From NCBI GenBank assembly GCA_028871815.1, contig JAGWMJ010000001.1:496001-560000 (forward strand): a DNA stretch of 64,000 nt. Direction: 5' to 3'. The translations under genes were made by a program, and so were the position numbers. The notes under the pieces are model-generated. The model was not told where the DNA came from and ran no database searches. It saw only the letters and a list, made by a program, of their open reading frames with translations. Shown here piece by piece: positions 27,168 through 35,350 of the stretch. The DNA is from Armatimonadota bacterium (lineage in GTDB: Bacteria; Armatimonadota; Chthonomonadetes; Chthonomonadales; Chthonomonadaceae). Within the stretch, counting starts at the first letter, position 1. The number at the start of each line of letters is the position of its first letter.

Positions 27168-29039
27168 ATGCGGTTTTCTATTGCTTTCAGGAACGGTTTC
27201 ACGGCTCTGGCGGCCAGCACGGTGCTTGCCGCATTCAGCCTCGGGGTACCCGTCGCGGCGGCCGACGGCGGGTTTGCCACGGCGACATGGCGCGACCTTG
27301 CGGGTCATAACTACACAGCCGCTGAATGTCGCCGGCATCCCGCCACCGTCTTCTTCTTTATCTCCACGCAGTGCCCGATCAGCAACCTCTACATTCCGCG
27401 CATCCGGCAGCTTTCGTCCACGTGGCGTCGCCGGGGCGTGCAGAGCTTTGTCGTCGATTCGAATATCGACGATTCGGCGGCGGCGCTTGGCAAATACGCC
27501 CGGCAGCGGCAGATCGCCGCGCCGGTGGTGAAGGATCGCGGTACCCGGCTGGCCGATATGCTGCACGCTTCCGCCACGCCGGAAGCCGTGGTGGTCGACT
27601 CCGCGGGTGCGATCCGGTACATCGGACGGATCGATGACAACACCGATCCGGCGCAGGTGAGCCAGCGCTGGCTCTCCGACGCCGTTGGCGACCTGCTGTC
27701 GGGAACCGCGGTGCGTGTGACGCGCACCCTGGCGCTCGGATGCGCCATCTTCCATCCTGCCGCCGCCTCGGCGGCCGAGCGTGCCGCGCTGGCTCGTGGC
27801 GGAGCCATACCGACCTACTCCGGCCAGGTCGCGCAGATTCTCGACGACAAGTGCGCCCTCTGCCACCGCCCGGGCGAGTCGGCGCCATTTTCACTGACCG
27901 ACTATGTGGAGGCTCGCACCTGGGCGCAGCAGATCAAGAGTTATACGCAGCAGGACGTGATGCCGCCATGGAAGCCGACTCCGGGCTGGGGCGTGTTCCG
28001 GGATGCGCGCGGGCTCACCGATCGGCAGAAGGCGATTCTGGCGCGCTGGGCCGACAGCGGCGCTCCACTTGGTTCAGCCTCTGCCGTTCCGCCACTGCCA
28101 CACTATCCGTCGCCGACGGCCTGGACGCTCGGCGTGCCTTCGGTAGTGTTGAAGCCATCCGCGCCATACCATCTTGCGGCCGACGGCAAGGATGTGTACC
28201 GCAACTTTGTGCTGCCAATGCAATTTCCGCATGACGTCTATCTATCCGGAGTGGCGTTTCAACCGCAGAACCGCGCCGTGGTGCATCACATTCTGCTCTA
28301 CGTGGATCCCAGCGGCGCCGCTGTGCAGCTGGATGGCCACGGCCGGCAGCCAGGCTACACCGTGGATGGCCTTGGCATCGGGGTTTACGACGCACAGTGG
28401 GCCGATGTGTGGGTTCCGGGCAGTTCAGCCCGCATGCTGCCGCCGGGCGTGGCGATCCGGATACCCAAAGGCTCCGTGCTGGTGATGCAGGTTCATTACC
28501 ACAAAGATGGTCGCCCAGAGACCGATCGGAGCCAGGTGGCGCTCTACCTCAGCCATGGCCCGGTACGGCAGGTGGTTCACGTGGACGCGTTGGGCCAGTT
28601 CATGCTCCATCTGCCACCCGGCAACCCGCACGAGGTCGTGAACGCGGAGCAGACTTTGCCGGTTGCCGTACACATCCTCAGCCTCTTCCCGCACATGCAC
28701 ATGCTTGGCAAATCGATGAAGGTATGGGCCACGCTGCCGGGTGGCGCCACCGAACGGCTGATTGCAATCGCCGACTGGGATTTCAACTGGCAGGCCACCT
28801 ACTATCTTCAGCATGAGGCGGCGCTGCCTGCCGGCACGGTACTGCATATGCAGGCGGTGTTCGACAACACCGCGAACAACCCGAGGCAGCCATCGCACCC
28901 TCCGAAGCTGGTTCACTTTGGAGAGCAGACGACCGACGAGATGGATTTCTGCTTCATTGGGCTGACCGTGGATGGCGAGAATGTGGCGCGGAGCGGCATT
29001 GCCGCAGCCCCGGGCGCCGGAGCCACCGCCGCTCCTTAG
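27168..29039 (+). CDS. Secreted redoxin / cytochrome c / copper monooxygenase-like fusion
   Basis: 623 aa. A signal peptide (FTALAASTVLAAFSLGVPVAAA) is followed by a thioredoxin-like redoxin domain at ~35-165 with FFISTQCPISN. A cytochrome c-like segment at ~215-300 contains one heme motif, CALCH. The C-terminal region resembles a type II copper ascorbate-dependent monooxygenase: RAVVHHILLYVDP gives the HH pair, and SLFPHMHMLGKSM the HxH pair. The stretch VMQVHYHKDG is also typical. Such tripartite proteins occur in Planctomycetes and Acidobacteria, but the substrate is unknown. The next gene is a diheme peroxidase-like protein, so extracytoplasmic electron transfer is likely. Confidence 0.82.
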   Translation: MRFSIAFRNGFTALAASTVLAAFSLGVPVAAADGGFATATWRDLAGHNYTAAECRRHPATVFFFISTQCPISNLYIPRIRQLSSTWRRRGVQSFVVDSNIDDSAAALGKYARQRQIAAPVVKDRGTRLADMLHASATPEAVVVDSAGAIRYIGRIDDNTDPAQVSQRWLSDAVGDLLSGTAVRVTRTLALGCAIFHPAAASAAERAALARGGAIPTYSGQVAQILDDKCALCHRPGESAPFSLTDYVEARTWAQQIKSYTQQDVMPPWKPTPGWGVFRDARGLTDRQKAILARWADSGAPLGSASAVPPLPHYPSPTAWTLGVPSVVLKPSAPYHLAADGKDVYRNFVLPMQFPHDVYLSGVAFQPQNRAVVHHILLYVDPSGAAVQLDGHGRQPGYTVDGLGIGVYDAQWADVWVPGSSARMLPPGVAIRIPKGSVLVMQVHYHKDGRPETDRSQVALYLSHGPVRQVVHVDALGQFMLHLPPGNPHEVVNAEQTLPVAVHILSLFPHMHMLGKSMKVWATLPGGATERLIAIADWDFNWQATYYLQHEAALPAGTVLHMQAVFDNTANNPRQPSHPPKLVHFGEQTTDEMDFCFIGLTVDGENVARSGIAAAPGAGATAAP

Positions 29040-29090
29040 TTGCGCCGTATGTGAGGAGGCAGGCACGCGACCGGCGTCGAATGGTTCGGC

Positions 29091-30413
29091 ATGTTCTCTG
29101 GATGCCGCCCGTTTTTTGGTTTGGCCGCAGCTGCGGCTCTACTGGCTGCGTGGTGCGCCGCCTCGGGCTCTTTGCTGCAGCCGGGCGCGCCGCCGGCCGC
29201 GCTGCCCGATTCGGACGGCGCTATCGCCACGGTAGAAGCGCATGGCGCGGCGAATGCCGCGGTTTTTGCCGAGGCTTTCGGTCCGGGCGGGCGCGCCTGC
29301 GGCACGTGCCACCGCGCCGGCGCCGATTGGTCGATCACGCCGGTGATGGCGTCGGCGGAGTTCCGTGTCGGCTCGACCGTAGATCCTCTGTTCTCTCCCA
29401 TCGACGGCACCAATGCTCCCACGCTCGATCGGTTCTCCACGGCGGCCCGGCGGGCGGCATCGAGCCTGTTGCTGGAGAAGGGGCTGATCCGGATGCAGCG
29501 GTCGATGCCGGCCGGCGCCTCCTTCACGCTTGTCAAGGTCGATGATCCCTGGCGCTACGCCTCCGCGAATGCCCTATCGCTGTACCGGCGCCCGCTGCCG
29601 GTGGCGAACCTGGCGTTTGAGACAACCTTGATGTGGGACGGCCGCGAGACCGGGCGAGGCGGCCGCGTGGACCGCCCGGCGCTCGAGCGCCAGGCCCTGG
29701 ATGCCATGCGGGACCATTCACAGGAATTAACGGCGCCGTCCGGGCACCAGGTGACGGGGATCGTAGGGTTTGAAGAGGGTCTGTTTGCCGCTCAGTCGGC
29801 GCTGCGATCAGTCGGAGCGCTGGATGCGGCCGGCGGGCGCGGTGGCCCGGCTCTGCTGGCGGCAATGGCGCATGAAAACTGGCGGCGATCGGCGCCCGGG
29901 TTCGATCTCTACGCCGCGTGGCTCAGGCTGCCCGGCAGCGACGCGATTTCAGCGGCGCGGCGCAGCATCGCGCGGGGCGAGGTGATCTTCGATAGCCGCC
30001 GGTTTGCCATCCGGGGCGTTGACGGTTACCGTGGACCGTCGCACGGCGCGTGTGCATCGTGCCACGACGCGCCGGATGTGGGCACTTCGCGCGCTGGCCT
30101 GCTGATGGATGTCGGCATCTCTTCGGCCGAGCTGCGAACAGCCGACTTGCCGCTCTACACCTTCCTGCGGCGCGGTACGGCGGAGCAGATCACCACCAGC
30201 GATCCGGGTAGGGCGCTGGTAACGGGCCGCTGGCGCGATATGAACTGCTTCAAGGTTCCGGGACTGCGGGGGCTGGCCGCCCGTGCCCCCTATTTCCATA
30301 ACGGCTGCGCGGCGAGCATACCGGATGCTGTAGATTTGCTGGACCGCCGGTTCACGATTGGCCTTACGCCGCGCGATAAGCGCGACCTGTGCGCGTTTCT
30401 GTCGGCGCTGTAG
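29091..30413 (+). CDS. MauG/diheme cytochrome c peroxidase-like protein
   Basis: 440 aa. An N-terminal signal sequence (PFFGLAAAAALLAAWCAA) precedes two c-type heme motifs, CGTCH near residue 70 and CASCH near residue 325. FKVPGLRGLAARAPYFHNG near the C-terminus matches the conserved block of bacterial diheme cytochrome c peroxidases and MauG. ATG 29091 is used because the signal peptide begins directly there. It starts 51 bases after the copper/redoxin fusion gene and was probably co-transcribed with it. The reaction may be peroxide reduction or oxidation of a protein partner. Confidence 0.85.
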   Translation: MFSGCRPFFGLAAAAALLAAWCAASGSLLQPGAPPAALPDSDGAIATVEAHGAANAAVFAEAFGPGGRACGTCHRAGADWSITPVMASAEFRVGSTVDPLFSPIDGTNAPTLDRFSTAARRAASSLLLEKGLIRMQRSMPAGASFTLVKVDDPWRYASANALSLYRRPLPVANLAFETTLMWDGRETGRGGRVDRPALERQALDAMRDHSQELTAPSGHQVTGIVGFEEGLFAAQSALRSVGALDAAGGRGGPALLAAMAHENWRRSAPGFDLYAAWLRLPGSDAISAARRSIARGEVIFDSRRFAIRGVDGYRGPSHGACASCHDAPDVGTSRAGLLMDVGISSAELRTADLPLYTFLRRGTAEQITTSDPGRALVTGRWRDMNCFKVPGLRGLAARAPYFHNGCAASIPDAVDLLDRRFTIGLTPRDKRDLCAFLSAL

Positions 30414-30586
30414 AGCGATGCGCTCTGGGTTGGCGCACCGGTTGGTGGCAGGAACGGTATAATGGCGTGCGATTTGACGCTGGGGAGCCCGCGCCGCCGC
30501 CAGTTCTTGCCTGTCGCCGCCCGGACGCGACGGCTGCTCTGACGTGCTACAATGGCCGCATAAGCGTCTCGACTACGGAGGTACGC

Positions 30587-31639
30587 ATGCCCGGTCAAGG
30601 ATCGGAACTGGTTGGTGACCTTGTCAAATGGCTTACCGAAATCAGGAACGTGATTACCAATGGCCACGTAGTGGCTGGCGCCCACCAGTATCTTACTTTG
30701 GAATCTGAACTTGCGAAATGTGTCTCGCTGCGTTCCGGCGAACCTACGCTTTTGGGACTCTTGGGGTACGACGTGGCCACCGTGGTCGAACAAGTCCCGA
30801 TCAAGACCTTCACCGTGACCGGCAGAGCGGATTACGGTCTGTGCCCTACTGCGGGAGCCAAGGAGTTCGCGGCGATCGTCGAGCTCAAGGCGCCCGGCGA
30901 AGAACTGGGGCAGCACGCAGGGCAGTTGCTGCGGTACTGCGACGGGGTGGAGGCGCCGTTGGGCTTGCTGTTCAACGGCACGCGAGCACAGCTCTGGGTT
31001 AACACCAAGCATACGAAGCTGAGCCGATACAAGGCCGTGTGCGGATCCCCAGTGTTGGAGGCCGACCTGAGCGGCGGCGCTCTCGGCGTGGCAAAGGCGC
31101 TGGCCACGTTGGCGCGCGAAACTCTGGAGGACGACCCCGTAGCAACCGCGAGGAAGCTCGCCCAGGCTGCCCAGCGGAGGGGCCCCAGGCTCCAACGCGC
31201 GCGGGAGATTGAGGAGCGAGTTAACGCGGTACTGAACCCGAAGCTGTCTACGGAATTGCGGAAGGAACTGATCCCGGTTCTCGCGGGCGTGAAGCCGCTA
31301 TGGCAAGACTTGAAAGGTGGTTCGCCGTCGGTCAAGGAGCTTGGTAACGTCAGGTTCCGACCGGTCGAGCCGAGCGAGGAAAAGGTGAGTAAGAACAGTC
31401 TGGTGCGTGCCAAGGTGGCAGAGGCGTGCGAGTCCTGCGGATATGACGCGGTAAGGAATGCGCGAATCGGAAGCCTACGCATGTCGACGGAGACCGCCGG
31501 GCGGGGATACTACCCGGTGCCGAGCGCCAGGAATGTCCCCGCCAACCTGGCAGTGGGTGGAGTTTCCGCCGCTAACGCCGATAAGATTATTGTCGCGCTC
31601 GATGAACTTATTCGAAAAGGCGGTCACCCGGACGGCTGA
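30587..31639 (+). CDS. Orphan HsdR N-terminal-type nuclease (PD-(D/E)XK)
   Basis: 350 aa. ATG 30587 is preceded by GGAGG five bases upstream, though the frame is open for another 200 bases. Residues ~45-140 show the type I restriction R-subunit N-terminal pattern: LLGLLGYDV, then GRADYGLCP supplying the aspartate, AIVELKAPGE supplying E-x-K, and QLLRYCDG...GLLFNGTRAQLW. There is no helicase domain and no hsdM or hsdS nearby. The C-terminal ~200 residues are unrecognised. A TATAAT-like box lies at 30458-30463. A solitary DNA-cleaving defence protein is possible; the function is unproven. Confidence 0.7.
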   Translation: MPGQGSELVGDLVKWLTEIRNVITNGHVVAGAHQYLTLESELAKCVSLRSGEPTLLGLLGYDVATVVEQVPIKTFTVTGRADYGLCPTAGAKEFAAIVELKAPGEELGQHAGQLLRYCDGVEAPLGLLFNGTRAQLWVNTKHTKLSRYKAVCGSPVLEADLSGGALGVAKALATLARETLEDDPVATARKLAQAAQRRGPRLQRAREIEERVNAVLNPKLSTELRKELIPVLAGVKPLWQDLKGGSPSVKELGNVRFRPVEPSEEKVSKNSLVRAKVAEACESCGYDAVRNARIGSLRMSTETAGRGYYPVPSARNVPANLAVGGVSAANADKIIVALDELIRKGGHPDG

Positions 31640-31702
31640 CGCGGGTGGCTCGGCAGCGCGCACGCCAGATACCGCGACCTTCGAAATCACTCTGCCTCGT
31701 GG

Positions 31703-32442
31703 TTGCCGGACCGGTTGGGGTTGGCGGCAATCGTACGCGCGGCCGTACCGTTCTTGCCCGCGCCGCCGCCACCGCCGAATCCGCTCATGTGTGTAGCCGA
31801 CTGCCCTGGCCCATCAGTAGCCCTGACGGAGGCTGTGGACGCCTCGGACGTGGTTGCGCAAGGGCGCGTCGTCGCCGAGCTCGGCGAATATTACTCCCCG
31901 CCCCAGTCTCGCGGGCCGCTTGGCGAAGGCACCACGTTTCTTTTTGAAGTCGAACGGGGGTTCAAGGGGGTTCGTGGCCTTGCCTGCGTATTGAAGATTG
32001 CTCACGGCGGAGCGGGGTTGCCGTGGGCCGAGAACTTCAGCTCGGGAGTTGGCGCGCGGGACGCGGGGGACCCCGCGCCGGTCGTTGGCCGCAGGTACAT
32101 CGTGTTCCTGAGGTCGTTCGCTCTGATCGCGGCAAGATCGATCGCATTGGGGTACATACCAGCAAGCGATCACGCCGGACATTGGGGCATCGGCGGCTAC
32201 GCGGATGAGTACCGGTCGCTGAGCCCGGCCGGAGCCTCCTTGAAATCGATCTCACGAGTAGGAATGCCGCGGGCATGCTGCTCGGCTCGCCCGAGGCGCG
32301 GCGGCTGGAGCCATGGCGCCAGGTTATTACGAAACCCTTAACCACCGAAGTCGCCGAAATCCGCCAGGCAGTGGCTGCCGCCGCTGCTCAAACAGCGCCA
32401 GCCGCCCGTGAGGTGTCGGTTCAGCGGCGAACGCACAAATGA
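31703..32442 (+). pseudogene. Frameshifted, N-terminally shortened secreted protein
   Basis: The first part (LTEAVDASDVVAQGRVVAELGEYY...TTFLFEVERGFKG...RRYIVFLR) parallels the protein at 46537-47646 (SLDEMVEEESVIVRARVVAVLRE...VTVFLVAVERYLS...ARYILFLR). The frame then degenerates at about 32225-32245. In the next frame sensible protein continues (RSLLEIDLTSRN, SPEARRLEPWRQVITK, EVAEIRQAVAA) to TGA at 32440-32442. One indel therefore separates two good halves. No signal peptide precedes the domain, although the paralogue has one, so the 5' end also seems lost. A sequencing error could explain the frameshift but not the missing N-terminus. Confidence 0.6.
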
Positions 32443-32583
32443 GGCGTGTCTCCGGCCGGCTACACACACGGTCGCAATTCCGGAATCTGGAACTGATTTG
32501 ACCGATCCGATGGATCCGACCGATATTGTCTCGCTGTGGTTACCCGCATGTGTGAGACACAGAAAGCGATACTCTCTTGCGTC

Positions 32584-32685
32584 TCAGGTTATTTGCAGCC
32601 GGATAGCTCCTGTTAATTGCTTGAGTATTCCTTCTCTGAACGCGCAGGAGAAAAGGATATTCGCGTCCAGGAAAACCCGAATCAT
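32584..32685 (-). pseudogene. Truncated PIN-domain toxin
   Basis: The ATG at 32685 overlaps the antitoxin stop (ATGA), the usual toxin-antitoxin coupling. The product begins MIRVFLDANILFSCAFREG, the N-terminal strand of a PIN ribonuclease with its first catalytic aspartate (D7). It ends after 33 residues with unrelated sequence and a stop, whereas PIN toxins run about 130-150 aa and need three or four acidic residues. The toxin is therefore inactive. Confidence 0.65.
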
Positions 32686-32984
32686 CCGGCTGGTTTACGG
32701 TGAGGAATCCTGTCCGGATCGAGGCCCATCGCCAGGACCTCCTGACGGGCCGCTTCGTAGTCTTTGGCATCCGTCGCGGTTGAAAGCAAGAACTCGGCAG
32801 AGCGTTGGTCGCTGTAAAGTTCAACAGCGGTCGCAACGGCGGGCCGGAGCAAGATGCCATCCTCGCGCTCCTCAGCTATCACGAGAGAGCCATCGGCCAG
32901 ACCAAAGCGCTTACGCATTGCAGCGGGAATGGTGAGGACGCCACGCTTCCCGATCTTGCTGGTCTCTGTGTGCGGTCGATTCAT
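32682..32984 (-). CDS. AbrB/MazE-type antitoxin with swapped-hairpin domain
   Basis: 100 aa. Residues ~8-50 (ETSKIGKRGVLTIPAAMRKRFGLADGSLVIAEEREDGILLRP) form the SpoVT-AbrB swapped-hairpin DNA-binding domain, with the typical G-x-(I/V)-x-(I/L)P core. The C-terminal half (DYEAARQEVLAMGLDPDRIP) would hold the toxin-binding region. It precedes, and overlaps by 4 bases, a truncated PIN toxin, so it is an orphaned antitoxin that may still bind its own promoter. Confidence 0.8.
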   Translation of the reverse strand: MNRPHTETSKIGKRGVLTIPAAMRKRFGLADGSLVIAEEREDGILLRPAVATAVELYSDQRSAEFLLSTATDAKDYEAARQEVLAMGLDPDRIPHRKPAG

Positions 32985-33130
32985 GTCCCATACTCCTGAT
33001 ATTCAGTATTACTGAGATTCCGGCATATCTCGGCCAAGTCTGCAAGAGGATCCTTTGGGTGGGAAGCCCTTCACTGTTTCAAGGGGCAGGAGCAGCCTTT
33101 GCGGCATCGAACCGGCGCACGGTTGATCAC

Positions 33131-33645
33131 GGTTGTCAGGGGCATTGCGCTCGCTCCTTGATCGGTGGTTCCTGGCGCATACAACCGGGCGTCATAATCG
33201 GGCGGCGAATCCCGATGCCCGATCTGCTGCAGCAAAAACTCTCTGCGCTTCCGGCGCGCCCGGGCTGCTACCTGCTCAAAGGCGCGTCCGGCGCGATCCT
33301 TTACTTTGGTAAGGCCGTCAGCCTGCGCAGCCGGGTACGATCGTACTTTCGGGTTGGCGCGCGACACACGCCACGAACGTCGCGGTTGGTGGCGCACGTC
33401 ACCGACTTTGAGGTGATTGTCACCAGCAGCGAACCTGAAGCGCTGGTGCTGGAGTGCACGCTGATCAAGCGGCACCAGCCGCGCTACAACATCCGCCTGC
33501 GCGATGACAAACCGTATCCCTACCTGTGCCTGACGGTGACCGAGCCGTTTCCGCGACTGATCTTTGTGCGGAGAGCGCGTCAGGATGGAAACCGGTACTA
33601 CGGGCCTTTTCCGAGCAGCAAGGCGGTGCACCCCACGCAGGATGT
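33131..33645 (+). repeat. Segmental duplication of the uvrC 5' region (copy 1)
   Basis: This ~515-base stretch repeats 34837-35350, starting about 80 bases before the uvrC ATG and ending inside codon ~144. In the ~430 coding bases I count nine substitutions (about 98% identity). Six of the nine change the amino acid, including L to P, Q to P and A to P, which fits relaxed selection on this copy. Confidence 0.9.
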
Positions 33646-33817
33646 CTTTAAAGTGGCGGCAGCGGTGGCCACTTCGGGACGGACCTGGTGGTATCCCGTA
33701 CACCTCCGTACCGTCAACGTGGTTCGTGCGTACGGCTCCGGCGTGGCCGCTGGCGGGCGCTGCCGGCTGGGGCGGCGGCATGCGGGCCGGACGTACTTCC
33801 GGGCGGAGGCGCACTAA
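33215..33817 (+). pseudogene. Truncated uvrC copy (GIY-YIG domain only)
   Basis: It starts MPDLLQQKLSALPARPGCYL like intact uvrC and retains the GIY-YIG nuclease region. After HPTQDVF, at 33645, it continues in unrelated sequence to a stop at 33817, overlapping the 3' end of the convergent NTF2-like gene. It lacks the UVR motif, the C-terminal endonuclease domain and the helix-hairpin-helix. Independent function as a short GIY-YIG nuclease is conceivable, but the replacement pattern argues against it. Confidence 0.8.
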
Positions 33818-34319
33818 AGCGCATCGGCTTTCCGTTAAGCGTAATATCCTGCTTGAGCATTGTGCTATGCTCCAACATCCATCCGTTCCGGGTATGGGCC
33901 CACGTGTCGCGGTTGCGATTGTGGATGGCCACTTTGCCGGAGGGGCCGTGGCCCGGCAACATGGTGGCGGTAAACCGTTGGTCCATCACGACCGTGGCCG
34001 TATTCCCGTGCAAGATAAACGCGGCAATTGTGGTTACGGAGTGCGGGCTCTTCACGCTCTTCATCCCGCCTTCAAAGTGCTTCTGCACCTGTGCCCGTGT
34101 GCTCACCTGGCCGCCTGGCAGCGTTACCGAGTATGCAGGCGCGCGGTGCCACATTACGCCTTTTATGTTGCGCGCTGCCATCGCCGCGTTTTGCGCGTTG
34201 TAGATCAGCTGGATGGCGGCCTTGGCCGTGCGTACCCGTCCGGGCGGCGCCGCCAGGCTTGGTCCCCCGCCCACCGCCACGCCAAACGATAGAAGTGCCA
34301 ATATCGCATGTCGTCTCAT
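33714..34319 (-). CDS. Secreted NTF2/SnoaL-like protein
   Basis: 201 aa. A signal peptide (ILALLSFGVAVGGGPSLAA) precedes a domain at ~30-150 with IQLIYNAQNAAMAARNIKGVM, VSTRAQVQKHFEGGMKSVK and HGNTATVVMDQRF. This spacing fits DUF4440/SnoaL-like cone-shaped folds that bind small molecules. The C-terminal tail is basic and low-complexity. It lies between the two uvrC copies, so it was enclosed by the duplication. No specific ligand is inferable. Confidence 0.6.
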   Translation of the reverse strand: MRRHAILALLSFGVAVGGGPSLAAPPGRVRTAKAAIQLIYNAQNAAMAARNIKGVMWHRAPAYSVTLPGGQVSTRAQVQKHFEGGMKSVKSPHSVTTIAAFILHGNTATVVMDQRFTATMLPGHGPSGKVAIHNRNRDTWAHTRNGWMLEHSTMLKQDITLNGKPMRFSAPPPGSTSGPHAAAPAGSARQRPRRSRTHEPR

Positions 34320-34836
34320 TTCGAAATCCTCCAGTTGTCTGCAGCCACAGTCAATTAGCGGTCCAGTTATCTGCTAACCATACCCGCTCGCTCAGCAGGA
34401 GCGCGTTTGCCAGCCGCTTGGGCGCTGCTCCTGAAACCAGTTCGGATAGGGCCGGGCGCTGGTGCAGAGCAACTCGAGAATCCACCCGCACGGAACGCAC
34501 CGGCGGAAGGCGATCTCGTACTGCGACGCCTCTCTGCGGGTGTTCACTGCGGATACGCAGCCAGGGGCCCACGAATGGGTGCTGGACCACCGCCAATCGG
34601 CCGTAGAGGCCCTGCGCGTGATGAGCACCGGGTTGCGGTTTCCGTTTCACGTACGCCTTGCCGCGGGAATCGGCCGCTTGGTCCGCAGCGCCACGAAAAG
34701 GAAAACGGGTTAAAGGGCAAGGTCAATGTTCGCCTTCCCTGGCGACTGTGGGTGGATCGGGTTGCTCCGACCACCTCTGTCTCACTGCGGTTAGCCCATA
34801 GATGAGACACAAAGAGTAACAGGTGTGTCCGTTCTG
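34320..34836. other. Region between the NTF2-like gene and uvrC without a supported gene
   Basis: Several frames are open on both strands for 60-130 codons because of high GC, but none has a ribosome-binding site together with recognisable protein character. I see no RNA gene or terminator. It belongs to the sequence enclosed by the two uvrC 5' copies. Confidence 0.5.
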
Positions 34837-35350
34837 GGTTGTCTGGGCATTGCGCTCGCTGCGTGGTCGGTGGTTCCTGGCGCGTACAACCGGGTGTCAT
34901 AATAACGCGACGAATCCCGATGCCCGATCTGCTGCAGCAAAAACTCTCTGCGCTTCCGGCGCGCCCGGGCTGCTACCTGTTCAAAGGCGCGTCCGGCGCG
35001 ATCCTTTACGTTGGTAAGGCCGTCAGCCTGCGCAGCCGGGTACGGTCGTACTTTCGGGTTGGCGCGCGACACACGCCACGAACGTCGCGGTTGGTGGCGC
35101 ACATCACCGATTTTGAGGTGATTGTCACCAGCAGCGAACTTGAAGCGCTGGTGCTGGAGTGCACGCTGATCAAGCGGCACCAGCCGCGCTACAACATCCG
35201 CCTGCGCGATGACAAGCAGTATCCCTACCTGTGCCTGACGGTGACCGAGCCGTTTCCGCGACTGATCTTTGTGCGGAGAGCGCGTCAGGATGGAAACCGG
35301 TACTACGGGCCTTTTCCGAGCAGCAAGGCGGTGCACGCCACGCAGGATGT
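34837..35350 (+). repeat. Segmental duplication of the uvrC 5' region (copy 2, in intact uvrC)
   Basis: This is the partner of 33131-33645, differing by a single-base indel in the leader and nine substitutions in the coding part. It is the presumed parental copy because it is continuous with full-length uvrC. Confidence 0.9.
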
